Source of the DNA: Paenibacillus timonensis
Lineage (GTDB): Bacteria; Bacillota; Bacilli; Paenibacillales; Paenibacillaceae
Reading direction: 5' to 3'
DNA: 64,000 nt
Assembly (NCBI RefSeq): GCF_009725205.1
Contig: NZ_WNZY01000009.1
Location: 124,001 to 188,000, forward strand
Part shown: positions 35,524-45,123 of the stretch, piece by piece
Position numbering within the stretch: position 1 is the first letter of the stretch
How the letters are laid out: every line of letters starts with the position of its first letter
Position numbers and translations under genes: made by a program
The notes under the pieces: model-generated
What the model was told of the DNA's origin: nothing
What the model saw: only the letters and a program-made list of their open reading frames with translations
Databases searched by the model: none

Positions 35524-36374
35524 GCAAGATCGATGCGTTTTCTGCCTACCTCAAAGCGAACGGAAAAAGCCAAAACACGATTAAAGGATATGTCCTGGAT
35601 ATAAATCAATATTTCAAATGGTTTGAAGAATCGTTCGGCCAAGAATGTGCGGCGCTGTATCGGCAAAACGTGCTCGATTACGTGAGCTACTTGAAGAACA
35701 TTAAGCTGAATAACGGCAAGACCATTAATCACAAGCTTAGCAGCTTACGAAGCTATAGTGACTTTCTGATCTCCACGGGCATCCAGAACGAAGCGGTGAT
35801 CCAGAAAACGGACATGATCAAAGTACAGACAGAATATGCTTCCCCCACGCAGGTTACAGAGTTGGAAGTAAAACAGTTTATGCAAAAATTTCTTGAGAGC
35901 AAAAACAAGCGAAATTATGCGATTGTCACGCTCCTCGCATATACGGGAATGCGTATTTCCGAAGCCCTTTCCATCTGGCTAAGTGACTTTAATTTGCAGA
36001 CCGGGGAATGCATCATCCGGAACGGAAAAGGTGAAAAGCAAAGAACCGTTCTTATGAACACCAAAATTATCAATGCCCTACGCGACTACTTAAAGGATCG
36101 CAACCGGTACAGCGTGGCGGAAAATTCCAAGTTCTTATTCGTCAGCAAGAAAAACGATAATCTGAACCGAACGGTAGTCAATCGCATCTTTCAGCAGTAC
36201 AGCCCTAAAATTACGCCGCATCAGCTCCGCCATTTTTTTTGTACCAATGCAATTGAAAAAGGGCTAAGCATTCATGAGGTCGCAAATCAAGCTGGTCACT
36301 CCAATATCAACACGACTCTGCTCTACACGAATCCGGATAAAGCCAAGCTGAAACGCAAAATGGAACTTTTATAA
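35520..36374 (+). CDS. tnpI: tyrosine recombinase TnpI (cointegrate resolvase)
   Basis: A 284-residue integrase-family recombinase, the length of Tn4430 TnpI. The N-terminal SAM-like core-binding domain spans about 1-100; the catalytic domain shows Arg in YTGMRISEAL, His-x-x-Arg in TPHQLRHFFCTN, His in GHSNINTT and the nucleophile Tyr in LLYTNP. It should resolve cointegrates at the adjacent IRS in place of a serine resolvase. GGTGGGGA precedes the ATG. It lies 16 bases upstream of tnpA and is co-transcribed with it. Confidence 0.94.
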   Translation: MSKIDAFSAYLKANGKSQNTIKGYVLDINQYFKWFEESFGQECAALYRQNVLDYVSYLKNIKLNNGKTINHKLSSLRSYSDFLISTGIQNEAVIQKTDMIKVQTEYASPTQVTELEVKQFMQKFLESKNKRNYAIVTLLAYTGMRISEALSIWLSDFNLQTGECIIRNGKGEKQRTVLMNTKIINALRDYLKDRNRYSVAENSKFLFVSKKNDNLNRTVVNRIFQQYSPKITPHQLRHFFCTNAIEKGLSIHEVANQAGHSNINTTLLYTNPDKAKLKRKMELL

Positions 36375-36390
36375 CGGAAGGTGTTTTTCG

Positions 36391-39354
36391 ATGAGGGGTA
36401 AAGAGTTATTGACGGCAGAGCAGCGAGAGGAGTTCATGCAGATCCCGTCCGACAGCGATTGGGATTTGGGCACGTACTACACATTTTCTCAACATGACCT
36501 CGACATCATTAACAACCACAGGCGCGATCACAACCGTCTGGGATTTGCAGTCCAATTGGCCGTTCTACGCTTCCCCGGATGGTCTTTATCGGATCTCAAG
36601 ATGATTCCAGATTCGGTGCTTAGTTATATCGCTAAACAGGTTGGCGTAAATCCGGATGTTTTCGCCCTGTACGCCCAGCGCGAGCCGACTCGCCGGGAAC
36701 ATATGGAGGAAATACGCCAGACATACGGCTATCGGAATTTTAAACTTCGGAAATACCGGTCAATCTCCCAAATCATGTTGAAATATGCGTTAGACAACTG
36801 GAATTCTGATTATCTGCTCCGGACGGCAGTTGAGGAGCTGCGCAAGCAGAAAATCATTTTGCCTGGCATGACAACGATTGAGCGTGTGGTATGGGAAGCC
36901 CGCCAGCGTGCAGAGGAGAAAATATCCAAGCTGCTTATTTCGTCTCTTACTCCGGAGCAGATTGAGAAATTAGATCGGATTCTTTCTCCTATGCCGGAAA
37001 GTAGCAAGACATATCTCGCTTGGCTGCGTGAAATACCCGGAAGCTGCTCCCCTGACTCTTTCCTCAAAGTGATTGAAAAGCTTGAATTTGTAAGGGACTT
37101 ACGGTTACAAATCGATACAAAGGGCATTCATCCGAATCGACTACGCCAGCTATCCAAAGTTGGAGCGCGATATGAGCCACATTCCTTTCGACGATTCGAT
37201 GATCCAAAGAAATACGCTATTTTGGTCGCCTATTTCATTGAGCTTGTCCAAGACTTGACCGACCAGGCATTTGATATCCACGACCGGCAGATCATGCAAC
37301 TGCTGTCTAAAGGACGAAAAGCCCAAGAGGAACTTCAAAAACAAAACGGAAAATCGATAAACGAAAAAGTGGTTCACTTTGCTGATCTTGGGGCGGCTTT
37401 GATCAAAGCCCGAAGCGAAGGTACTGATCCGTTTGTTGCGCTTGATGCTGTCATGCCGTGGAATCAGATCGTCGCATCCGTGGAGGAAGCCAAGCGGCTG
37501 GCACGGCCCGTCGATTACGACTATTTAGACTTGCTGGAAAAGAAATTCTATGCGCTCCGGAAATATACGCCAACGCTGCTAAAATCATTGGAATTTCGGT
37601 CAACCAAGTCAGCAGAGCCACTAATGAAGGCGATTGATATCATCCGGGATATGAATGAAACCGGAAAGCGAAAGGTACCGGAAGGCGCACCGCTGAACTT
37701 CGTTTCGAACCGCTGGCAGAAGCATGTTTACGATGATGATGGAACAATCAACCGGCATTATTATGAAATGGCTGTTCTCACGGAGCTTCGGAATTATGTT
37801 CGTTCCGGTGACGTATCCATTGTCGGAAGCCGTCAGCATAAAGATTTCGATGAATACCTGGTTCCGAAAGAAAATTGGGCACGAATTGAACCCAGCGCTA
37901 CAAAACTCGCAGTGAGTATGTCGGCCAGCGATTACTTGGCTGAACGTACGGAATCGCTGCTCAAAAGGCTGGAATGGGTTTCAAAAAATGTGGATGACCT
38001 CGAAGGCATCAACGTAGATAACGGTAAGCTGCATATCGAACGCTTGGAAAAGGATACACCGGAAGAAGCGCGAGATTTCAGCGTATCCTTGTATGAGCTG
38101 CTTCCTCGCATTAAGCTGACCGATCTGCTGATCGAGGTAGCGAACTGGACAAAATTTCACGAGCAATTCATTCACGCTTCAACAAATCGTCCGCCGAACG
38201 ATGAGGAATCAAAGATACTTATGGCTACAATTATGGCAATGGGTACGAATATTGGCTTAACGAAAATGGCCGAAGCTACTCCGGATATTTCATACCGGCA
38301 GATGGCCAATGCAGCTCAATGGCGACTATATGAAGATGCAATGAACAAAGCACAAGCTGTTCTCGTCAATTACCACCATAAATTGTCGCTACCTTCATAT
38401 TGGGGCGATGGCACAACGTCCTCATCAGACGGGATGCGCGTTCAGATCGGAGTTGCTGCGCTTCATGCCGATGCGAATCCGCATTACGGTACAGGAAAAG
38501 GCGCTACGATTTACCGATTCGTCAGCGATCAATTCTCCAGTTTCTATACCAAAGTGATCAACACAAACGCCAGAGATGCGGTGCACGTCATTGACGGGTT
38601 ACTCCACCATGAAACGGACTTGACCATCGAAGAACATTATACGGATACAGCCGGATATACCGATCAAGTCTTTGGTCTGACACATCTTCTTGGCTTCCGC
38701 TTTGCGCCGCGGCTACGCGACCTTTCTGATTCCAAACTGTACACCATCGGGAAGCCTAGTGATTTTCCGAAACTGGAGAAGCTGCTACGTGGCCAAATTA
38801 ATACAAAGATCATTCAGGAGAATTACGATGATGTAATACGGCTTGCGCACTCCATCCGGGAAGGTACGGTTTCGGCATCACTGATCATGGGGAAACTCGG
38901 ATCTTATGCTCGTCAAAACCGTTTAGCAACCGCACTCCGGGAAATGGGACGTATCGAAAAAACCATCTTCATCCTGGACTACATTTCTAGCGAAACGCTA
39001 CGGCGGAGGATCAACCGGGGGTTGAACAAAGGAGAGGCAATGAACGCATTGGCTAGAGCGATCTTTTTTGGCAAACACGGCGAGTTGCGTGAACGCGCTC
39101 TGCAAGATCAGCTCCAACGGGCCAGCGCATTAAATATCCTCATTAATGCAATCAGTGTATGGAATACGGTTTATTTGACACAGGCAACGGAATATAGAAA
39201 GAGCAATAAGCAATTGAATGAAGAATTGTTGAAGCATATTTCCCCTCTTAGCTGGGAACACATTAATTTCCTAGGCGAATACAAATTTGATCTAAAACAA
39301 ATCGCATCTCTAAAGGGGTTACGGCCTCTTAAACAGGTTTCAACGGAAGAATAG
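36391..39354 (+). CDS. tnpA: Tn3-family transposase TnpA
   Basis: A 987-residue transposase, the exact length of Tn4430 TnpA. The N-terminal DUF4158 region (LTAEQREEFMQIP) is followed by the DDE catalytic part: Asp in YWGDGTTSSSDGMRVQ (about residue 672), Asp in YTDTAGYTDQVFGL (about 750) and Glu in TALREMGRIEKTIF (about 853). It binds the 38-bp inverted repeats and makes replicative cointegrates with 5-bp duplications. No frameshift or truncation is seen. A terminator follows the stop. Confidence 0.96.
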   Translation: MRGKELLTAEQREEFMQIPSDSDWDLGTYYTFSQHDLDIINNHRRDHNRLGFAVQLAVLRFPGWSLSDLKMIPDSVLSYIAKQVGVNPDVFALYAQREPTRREHMEEIRQTYGYRNFKLRKYRSISQIMLKYALDNWNSDYLLRTAVEELRKQKIILPGMTTIERVVWEARQRAEEKISKLLISSLTPEQIEKLDRILSPMPESSKTYLAWLREIPGSCSPDSFLKVIEKLEFVRDLRLQIDTKGIHPNRLRQLSKVGARYEPHSFRRFDDPKKYAILVAYFIELVQDLTDQAFDIHDRQIMQLLSKGRKAQEELQKQNGKSINEKVVHFADLGAALIKARSEGTDPFVALDAVMPWNQIVASVEEAKRLARPVDYDYLDLLEKKFYALRKYTPTLLKSLEFRSTKSAEPLMKAIDIIRDMNETGKRKVPEGAPLNFVSNRWQKHVYDDDGTINRHYYEMAVLTELRNYVRSGDVSIVGSRQHKDFDEYLVPKENWARIEPSATKLAVSMSASDYLAERTESLLKRLEWVSKNVDDLEGINVDNGKLHIERLEKDTPEEARDFSVSLYELLPRIKLTDLLIEVANWTKFHEQFIHASTNRPPNDEESKILMATIMAMGTNIGLTKMAEATPDISYRQMANAAQWRLYEDAMNKAQAVLVNYHHKLSLPSYWGDGTTSSSDGMRVQIGVAALHADANPHYGTGKGATIYRFVSDQFSSFYTKVINTNARDAVHVIDGLLHHETDLTIEEHYTDTAGYTDQVFGLTHLLGFRFAPRLRDLSDSKLYTIGKPSDFPKLEKLLRGQINTKIIQENYDDVIRLAHSIREGTVSASLIMGKLGSYARQNRLATALREMGRIEKTIFILDYISSETLRRRINRGLNKGEAMNALARAIFFGKHGELRERALQDQLQRASALNILINAISVWNTVYLTQATEYRKSNKQLNEELLKHISPLSWEHINFLGEYKFDLKQIASLKGLRPLKQVSTEE

Positions 39355-39412
39355 AAAGAAGAAATACGGTTTAAAAGTTGATCTTCCATAAAATCCATCG
39401 CGGCTTCATGAT

Positions 39413-39436
39413 AAAAGCCCCTAACCGGGCTTTTTA
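39413..39436 (+). terminator. terminator after tnpA
   Basis: Eight-bp stem AAAAGCCC/GGGCTTTT with a 6-base loop and following T, 58 bases after the tnpA stop. The remaining bases up to 39559 hold no supported gene. Confidence 0.8.
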
Positions 39437-39612
39437 ATTCCGCAAACGTAGCATTTGTAATTTTTCCCTTTAGTTTGCTTTGCGTTATCGCAATAAACAC
39501 ATTGCATAGTAAACACCTTCGAACGATATTATGATGAGGGAAAAATGTTCCTATGCAGCAAGCCGGATTTCCTTAGCGTACGGAATTTCCGGCTTGTTTG
39601 TATAAATTTTCG

Positions 39613-39650
39613 CTTAGCGTACGTTTTCCGCGTTTTGTTGGCGGTACCCC
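39613..39650. repeat. right terminal inverted repeat of the Tn3-family transposon
   Basis: 38 bp; read inward it starts GGGGTACCGCC and ends GCTAAG. Homology with the left end extends inward to 39560. The flanking TACTG (39651-39655) matches 27732-27736. Confidence 0.95.
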
Positions 39651-39704
39651 TACTGGAATATTTGCGGCTAAATAAGTTATACTCGAAACAAGGAAGTGAG
39701 ACCG

Positions 39705-40037
39705 ATGAACACTGCAACTTTGAGCGCGCTTGCCGAACCCCATCGACTGGAAATGGTTGAACTGCTGCGATACGGCCCCCTAACCGTAGGAGAAATCGCG
39801 GATCGGCTCCAAGTCCGGCAGCCGCAGGTATCGAAGCATCTCAAGGTGCTGAATGAAGCCCGCATCGTCGAGGTTCAACCTGTTGCGAATCGCCGGATTT
39901 ACCGGCTTCGGCCGGAACCCCTGCAGGAGTTGGACGAGTGGATCGCCTCGTTCCGAAACTTGTGGGAAGAGCGGTTTAACCGGCTTGACGAATACTTACA
40001 GGAAATTCAAAGCCCGGATCAACAAAAAACACCGTAA
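39705..40037 (+). CDS. ArsR-family transcriptional regulator
   Basis: A 110-residue winged-helix protein. The helix-turn-helix is in LTVGEIADRLQVRQPQVSKHLKVL (two overlapping parts, about residues 25-48) and the wing in NRRIYRLRPEPL. No metal-binding Cys-x-Cys is present, so it resembles the SdpR/YuzN-like non-metal branch that often sits beside an AHSA1-domain gene, here absent. ATG at 39705 follows AAGGAAG. A -10-like TATACT lies at 39678-39683; the -35 position falls at the transposon junction, so its expression may have changed on insertion. Confidence 0.88.
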   Translation: MNTATLSALAEPHRLEMVELLRYGPLTVGEIADRLQVRQPQVSKHLKVLNEARIVEVQPVANRRIYRLRPEPLQELDEWIASFRNLWEERFNRLDEYLQEIQSPDQQKTP

Positions 40038-40075
40038 GAAAACGGCAAATGCCGTATTTCTTACGGTGTTTCTTT
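40028..40075. terminator. bidirectional terminator after the arsR-type gene
   Basis: Fifteen-bp stem (40028-40042 with 40057-40071) enclosing a smaller ACGGC/GCCGT hairpin, with A and T tracts on either side. It lies between convergent genes. Confidence 0.9.
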
Positions 40076-40092
40076 GATGATTTCAGCTGAGA

Positions 40093-40437
40093 TCAAGCCA
40101 GCGTCAAGACCTCATATTGCGCAGCCAGTTCCATAAAACGCCCCATACTGGACACCTCGCCAGCTGCGAGTTGATCCTGGATGCCGTAATAGTTAACGCA
40201 GGTCCCGCAAGCCAATACCGGCACACCGCGATTCGCCAGCTCCTTCAGGTGCAACGAAGCAAACGACTGCTCCGTTAGGGCAAGAACACCCCGATTTACG
40301 CAAAATACCGCCGCCGGAAGCTGCTCCTGTTCCCGCTGCTTCAACAATGTTAGGAACGTTTCCAACAGCTGCACCCCCAGCTCCCGATCACCGTCCCCGA
40401 AGCTGTCGGTCGTTAGAAAAATAACTTTTCGGTTCAA
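40093..40437 (-). CDS. DsrE/DsrF-like protein (YedF C-terminal-type)
   Basis: A 114-residue alpha/beta protein resembling the C-terminal half of the selenium-metabolism protein YedF: FLTTDSFGDGDRELGVQLL at the N-terminus and GVPVLACGTCVNYYG, whose CGTC pair may carry sulfur or selenium. The TusA-like N-terminal domain of full YedF is absent. TTG start with GAGAGGAG 7 bases upstream, overlapping the upstream gene's stop (TTGA), so it is coupled to the threonine-aldolase-like gene. A joint role in cysteine or selenocysteine sulfur handling is possible but unproven. Confidence 0.78.
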   Translation of the reverse strand: MNRKVIFLTTDSFGDGDRELGVQLLETFLTLLKQREQEQLPAAVFCVNRGVLALTEQSFASLHLKELANRGVPVLACGTCVNYYGIQDQLAAGEVSSMGRFMELAAQYEVLTLA

Positions 40438-41549
40438 AGCGATACTCCTCTCAGCTTCTGATCGAGCAGTTCAAACGTCAACTGTAGCCGGTCTTTCGGC
40501 ACCTCGCCATAACGGTCTCCGAGACTCACCTCGAAGGAACAGCCTCCATCCGCCTTCTCCTTGAGGACGGCGGTTAACCCAACGCCGGTTTCCCGGTACA
40601 CTTCAACAAGGGTATGCTCCAGCCGGTCCTTGGGCACGTCCGCATGGACGTGGAACATGTTCGAAACCGGGACGGTCGGGACCGTCTTCATCTGATGGCA
40701 TTGGTTATACCACCCCGCCAGCTCTTGCGCCTGCCGATAATATAAATCCATTTTCCCAACGCGCTGCTCATAGTAGTAATCTGCGCTGAGATAATACGGA
40801 TACAAGCTGATCAGGTCACCGCCGTGGCGTCTCTTCCACACCTTAGATTCCTTTGTAAACTCCGGCTCTCCGGCCAATATCGCTCCGGCGATCCCGCCGA
40901 TGCCCTTGTAGAAGGAGATATAGACGCTGTCGAACAGGACGCACACTTCCGCCGCGGTTTTTTGATAGTAGGGAAGAACTTCGAACAACCGGGCTCCGTC
41001 CAGATGGAGCTTGATGTCTTTCTCCCGGCAGAACTCGGAAATCGCCACGAGCTCCTCGAACGGCGGCAACTGGCCGCCGATCTCGCGCTGGGGCAGTTCC
41101 AACAACAGGCACGAAACGTCCTCGCCAAGTTGCTGTACGTCCTCCAATCCAATAAGCCGGTCCTTGTCCGCCAGAAGAATCGGTTCGATCCCGTGCAGTT
41201 CTTTCAAGCCGTCTTCCTCATGAATCTCCAAATGGCATAAGGGGTGATAGGCTACGCGTTTCGTCCCCTTGCGATCGCACCAGATTCGCAAGGCGATTTG
41301 CTGGGCCATCGTACCGCTGGGAAAGAACACCGCCGAGGATTTGCCCAACACCCCGGCCATTTTTGCTTCGAATGCTTCCAGGGACGGTCCCATACCGTAC
41401 ATGTCGCTGTCCAGCTCACCATCGATCCCGGAAAAAGCCTGCTGCAGCACCCCCACATTTCGTTTACCGTGGCCCACCACTTGATAGACCGTCCGGTCGA
41501 AAGCCGCCTTTAACGATTTCTTGTCCGATGATCCTTCGTTTCCATACAT
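40434..41549 (-). CDS. threonine-aldolase / beta-eliminating-lyase family PLP enzyme
   Basis: A 371-residue fold-type I PLP enzyme similar to low-specificity threonine aldolases. GMGPSLEAFEAKMAGVLGKS and FFPSGTMAQQIAL form the cofactor region, KLHLDGARLFE holds the PLP-interacting Asp and YISFYKGIGGIAGAIL the Schiff-base lysine. The ATG at 41549 gives a family-like start; GAGAGGAG is 12 bases upstream. The frame is open for 17 more codons. Translationally coupled to the DsrE gene downstream, which suggests a substrate other than threonine, perhaps a sulfur or selenium amino acid (inference). Confidence 0.85.
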   Translation of the reverse strand: MYGNEGSSDKKSLKAAFDRTVYQVVGHGKRNVGVLQQAFSGIDGELDSDMYGMGPSLEAFEAKMAGVLGKSSAVFFPSGTMAQQIALRIWCDRKGTKRVAYHPLCHLEIHEEDGLKELHGIEPILLADKDRLIGLEDVQQLGEDVSCLLLELPQREIGGQLPPFEELVAISEFCREKDIKLHLDGARLFEVLPYYQKTAAEVCVLFDSVYISFYKGIGGIAGAILAGEPEFTKESKVWKRRHGGDLISLYPYYLSADYYYEQRVGKMDLYYRQAQELAGWYNQCHQMKTVPTVPVSNMFHVHADVPKDRLEHTLVEVYRETGVGLTAVLKEKADGGCSFEVSLGDRYGEVPKDRLQLTFELLDQKLRGVSL

Positions 41550-41661
41550 CGTTCTTCGCCGCTCCTCTCTCCAAGCTGTCTGCATAAACTGTGAATTCAT
41601 GCTTATTATAGCTCGATTCGGAGCAGGAATCGATGATCGCCCGGTAGGACTTGTCTCTTCT

Positions 41662-43380
41662 TTACACCAATTTAAATTTCTCCACTTCTTGAATCATTTC
41701 AATCGAAAGCGATTCAAGCTCTTTAATCGCCTGGGCAATATCCTGGGTGGTGCCGTTCAACTCGATGGCCGAGGCGGAGATTTCCTCTGAAGAGGCTGAG
41801 TTTTGTTCTGCTACGGCAGAAGCCGAGCTCACGGTCAGAAGAACCCGGTTCTTATCCTCGTTGACGGTGACCACAGAACCGGTGATATCTTCGATCTGCG
41901 GCATCATTTCCCGAATGGAACGGATAATCTCCTGAATAACCTCCATCGTCGTCATGACGACCTCTGATTGCCGAGCCAGCACTTCGCCCGTTCTGGCCGA
42001 AGTTGCCGATACTCCGTCCATTTCCAATCCGATCTCCTGCAGCAGCTCGTCGATTCCTTGTGAAGAATGCTGCGTTTGTTCCGCTAATTTGCGAATTTCT
42101 CCAGCTACCACGGCAAACCCCCGGCCCGCCTCACCAGCGCGTGCAGCTTCGATAGACGCATTCAGCGATAACAGATTGGTTTGCGTGGAGATGTCGCTAA
42201 TCAATCGAGTAATTTCCGTCACGCGAGCCAGGCTCCCCGTCAAGTTATGAACCTTGCTTTGCGTCTCCTCGAACGAGTCGGCAATCCCCTTCACGGAGGT
42301 GACCAACTCGGCCAGTTTGCCACTGCTGTTCTGTGCTTTATCGTTCACTTGCTTTGCTGCCCCATCTACCGTCTCCAACGAGCGGGTGATTTCGTCCAAT
42401 CGGTCTCCGAATGCCTGGAAGGACTCTGTCATCGAAGCCAATTCCTCCGCTTGATTGACGGAGCCGAGAGAAACCTCCTGGATGGCCGTCGAGACTTCGC
42501 CAACGCTCGTTTTCATCGCCTCGGAGGAGGCGGTCAGCGCAATGGTTTGCTGGGTTAACTTCTGTGAATCTTGCCCAATGATTTGCAAAATCGTGCGAAT
42601 CGAGCTAATCGTCTTGTTTAAAGCCCGGTTCATCATCCCGAATTCATTGCTGAGTTTGCCGTTAAATTGTATGGTTACATCGCCTTCCGCAACCCGTTCG
42701 ACCCTGGAGATGAAGTCCTTCATGGAGGAGCGGATCATCACGACGACGAGAATGGAGATGGCGCTAACGAGTAGAAGTGCCACGCCGAAAATCACGACAA
42801 AAAACCGGATACTCGCTTCATAGAGCTGTTTCGAAGCCTCGCTTTTCTCTTCAGCCACGCGTTTCTGGTAATCGACGATATTTAGAATATCCTGGGTCAA
42901 TTGATTGCCTGCCTCGGCCATTTCCACGTTCGTCAAGTTCCGATCGGCGACAAGACCTTGCTTTCGTTGTTCGATCAAGGTAGGAAGATAGGATACGTAT
43001 TTTTCATAACTTTGAGCGGCTTTCTTCGCCAACTCTCCTTCTTCCGGGTTATCTTGGGAAGCCGCCACATTCCGATCCAGGATGGCCGAGATTTGACCGT
43101 TCAAATCCTCATACGTTTGGATCATGGCCTCATCGTAATCGCGGTCGATGATTTTCGTCACCGTATTGCGCAAGTTGCCCATGTGACCGTTCACGTCCTC
43201 CCAATCCTTCAGCTTGGGAATAATCTCAGAGGTAATCTCCTCCGTCGTGGAATTCATTTGAAAAATCGAGTTGATCCCTACAACCCCAATTGCCGTAGTG
43301 GCTAGCAGAGACAACACCCACAACATCACGACGCTATGCACGATCTTGATGTTTCTTAGTCGATGGATCCAGGCGCTCAA
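41662..43380 (-). CDS. methyl-accepting chemotaxis protein with 4-helix-bundle sensor
   Basis: A 572-residue chemoreceptor: N-terminal helix (about 13-36), extracytoplasmic helical bundle (about 37-190, 4HB_MCP type), second helix (about 192-214), HAMP and a cytoplasmic signalling domain. The conserved tip is [19 protein letters not shown] and [22 protein letters not shown] start with GGAGGGG 5 bases upstream. A sigma-D-like promoter lies about 55-80 bases upstream. The next gene upstream, on the same strand, is another receptor. Ligand unknown. Confidence 0.93.
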   Translation of the reverse strand: MSAWIHRLRNIKIVHSVVMLWVLSLLATTAIGVVGINSIFQMNSTTEEITSEIIPKLKDWEDVNGHMGNLRNTVTKIIDRDYDEAMIQTYEDLNGQISAILDRNVAASQDNPEEGELAKKAAQSYEKYVSYLPTLIEQRKQGLVADRNLTNVEMAEAGNQLTQDILNIVDYQKRVAEEKSEASKQLYEASIRFFVVIFGVALLLVSAISILVVVMIRSSMKDFISRVERVAEGDVTIQFNGKLSNEFGMMNRALNKTISSIRTILQIIGQDSQKLTQQTIALTASSEAMKTSVGEVSTAIQEVSLGSVNQAEELASMTESFQAFGDRLDEITRSLETVDGAAKQVNDKAQNSSGKLAELVTSVKGIADSFEETQSKVHNLTGSLARVTEITRLISDISTQTNLLSLNASIEAARAGEAGRGFAVVAGEIRKLAEQTQHSSQGIDELLQEIGLEMDGVSATSARTGEVLARQSEVVMTTMEVIQEIIRSIREMMPQIEDITGSVVTVNEDKNRVLLTVSSASAVAEQNSASSEEISASAIELNGTTQDIAQAIKELESLSIEMIQEVEKFKLV

Positions 43381-43431
43381 TATAACCCCTCCTATTATTT
43401 ATTTTCTGTAAAATCAAGTAGGTTGATTACT

Positions 43432-43460
43432 ATATCGGTTAAAATCCCGAGACAATATAG
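43432..43460 (-). promoter_or_regulatory. sigma-D-like promoter of the chemoreceptor gene
   Basis: The -10 ACCGATAT (43432-43439, minus strand) matches seven of eight bases of GCCGATAT. The -35 region at about 15-16 bases upstream reads TATA rather than TAAA, so this is moderate evidence. Confidence 0.5.
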
Positions 43461-43536
43461 ACACAAAACGCCTTATTTCGACATAAAATTCATTTTATCT
43501 CCACTATTTTCTGACACTATTCGACATTTTGCATAT

Positions 43537-43571
43537 AAAAAAGAACGCCTGTCATCTACAAGCGTTCTTTT
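43537..43571 (-). terminator. terminator downstream of the second chemoreceptor gene
   Basis: Stem AAAAGAACGC with GCGTTCTTTT around a 12-base loop, followed on the minus strand by TATATGC. It separates the genes at 43589 and 43380. Confidence 0.8.
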
Positions 43572-43588
43572 CATATGGTTGTTGAATA

Positions 43589-44869
43589 TTAAAGCTTAAA
43601 CACGTTCGTTAATCCGTTCATATTCTCGGACAATTCTACCAGCTTACCGGAGGTTTTCCCGATATCGCCGAAGATCTTCTCCTGTGTACCCAGCTGCCCT
43701 TGAATCTCGCCGGATACCTCTAGCCCCGACTCGATGGTGCCATTCACATCCTCCAACGTTGCGCTCATTTCCTCGAGCGAAGCCGCCTGGGTGGTCACTC
43801 CATCGGAAATCTCGGTCAGCATGGCAAAGGTGTTCTCCATGTTGTCCATGATCTGTTCGATCATCGTCTTGACGTTTCCTGATTGCGTTACGCCCTGTTG
43901 GACCTTCTCCTCGGTCTGGGCGACTGCAACCACGACGCTGCCGGTTCGAACGGTCATATCTTCGACCAAGCTGCCGATTTCCTGTAAGGATTGATTCGTA
44001 TCCTCCGCCAGCTTTCGAATTTGTCCGGCGACGACCGCAAATCCTCTCCCCTCTTCCCCGGCCCGGGCTGCCTCGATGGCAGCGTTGAGGGCTAACAGAT
44101 GCGTTTGTTCGGAAATTTGCTTAATAATGCTAACAACCTCGGTAATTTTCTGGCTCTGTTCCTCTAACCCGAGCACTTCGCCGCTGACGTGCTTCGTATT
44201 CGCCGCCAGATCATTAATAGCTTCAACGATGGAGTCCACCGAATTCTTTCCGTCTTCCGCGGAATCTATGACCAACTGGGCTCGCTCTGCAATTTGGTTG
44301 GCCAGTTCTGCCGTCGTCTGCGAATGGTTCGTAATCTCTGAAATGGCAACGGCGGTTTGCTTCATGCTTTCCGCGTTTTGGGTAAACACGTTCAGCAGGA
44401 GCTTGACCCCTTCGTTGATTTCATGCACTTGCCCATTGGCCTGCTCAATAATCTGGTTCAGCTCTTCCGAAGACAACGTCACCCGTTCAGAAGAGGACTG
44501 AATCGTTGCAATCAGGTGCTTCAAGTTATCTCTGGCTTTCTGAAGCGACTGAATCATCTGGCCCGCTTCTCCTTGCTGGGTCACCCGAATCTCAGCGGAC
44601 AAATCGTTCTCAGCCATCGAATTAGCCAGCTTCGCCCCTTGTTTGAGCGGACGAACCAACAACACTTCGGAGATGATTACCGCGAAAATTTCAAAAACAA
44701 TAAAAATGATCAATGCCTTTAACCCTAAGGATGGCGTAATCAGCTTGAAAAAATCATGATGTTGGCTATAGGATAACGTTACGACTAGAGCGGTATTTGA
44801 GACGAACATCGCCAAAAAGACGAGCACCATGATCCGCGTACGGATAGAAATGTTACGAATTCGATTCAT
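43589..44869 (-). CDS. methyl-accepting chemotaxis protein lacking a large sensor domain
   Basis: A 426-residue receptor with two N-terminal helices (about 12-32 and 47-70) joined by a short loop of about 15 residues, followed directly by HAMP and signalling domain ([20 protein letters not shown] and [17 protein letters not shown]). With no extracytoplasmic ligand domain, it may sense membrane or cytoplasmic cues or work with other receptors. ATG with AGGTG upstream. It is divergent from the SDR gene across a 254-base gap. Confidence 0.92.
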   Translation of the reverse strand: MNRIRNISIRTRIMVLVFLAMFVSNTALVVTLSYSQHHDFFKLITPSLGLKALIIFIVFEIFAVIISEVLLVRPLKQGAKLANSMAENDLSAEIRVTQQGEAGQMIQSLQKARDNLKHLIATIQSSSERVTLSSEELNQIIEQANGQVHEINEGVKLLLNVFTQNAESMKQTAVAISEITNHSQTTAELANQIAERAQLVIDSAEDGKNSVDSIVEAINDLAANTKHVSGEVLGLEEQSQKITEVVSIIKQISEQTHLLALNAAIEAARAGEEGRGFAVVAGQIRKLAEDTNQSLQEIGSLVEDMTVRTGSVVVAVAQTEEKVQQGVTQSGNVKTMIEQIMDNMENTFAMLTEISDGVTTQAASLEEMSATLEDVNGTIESGLEVSGEIQGQLGTQEKIFGDIGKTSGKLVELSENMNGLTNVFKL

Positions 44870-45123
44870 CTTAGCATCACCTGTCTTGTTCGTAGTAGGG
44901 TATAATTTAAACTTCCTCTAGCAAAATTTGAAGCGATTCAGGGATCTCCTCCTAGTATTTAGATAGGTCATAAGTTCCAAATATTACATGTGTTGTCCAT
45001 TATATAGTCCCAAATCACTACAGTCAAATAAGAGTGGATGATGGTAAACCGCTTTCAATTCTAGTAAAATGAGATGGGTTATGACATCAATGTAGAAGAA
45101 TCGCAAACAGGGAGGATATCGGA

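Larger units (their letters stand above)
27737..39650. mobile_element. 11.9-kb Tn3-family (Tn4430-like) transposon carrying a germinant-receptor operon
   Basis: Bounded by 38-bp inverted repeats that start GGGGT and end GCTAAG, as in the Tn3 family, and flanked by the perfect 5-bp duplication TACTG (27732-27736 and 39651-39655). The transposition module is at the right: resolution site, tnpI (tyrosine recombinase) and tnpA (987 residues), the organisation of Tn4430. Cargo from left to right: gerB, gerC, gerA (one operon), an atypical SDR, a classical SDR, a MerR regulator and a broken gerA fragment. Both ends and all recombination genes look intact. The insertion lies between the kimA promoter and an arsR-type gene. 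Confidence 0.95.
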
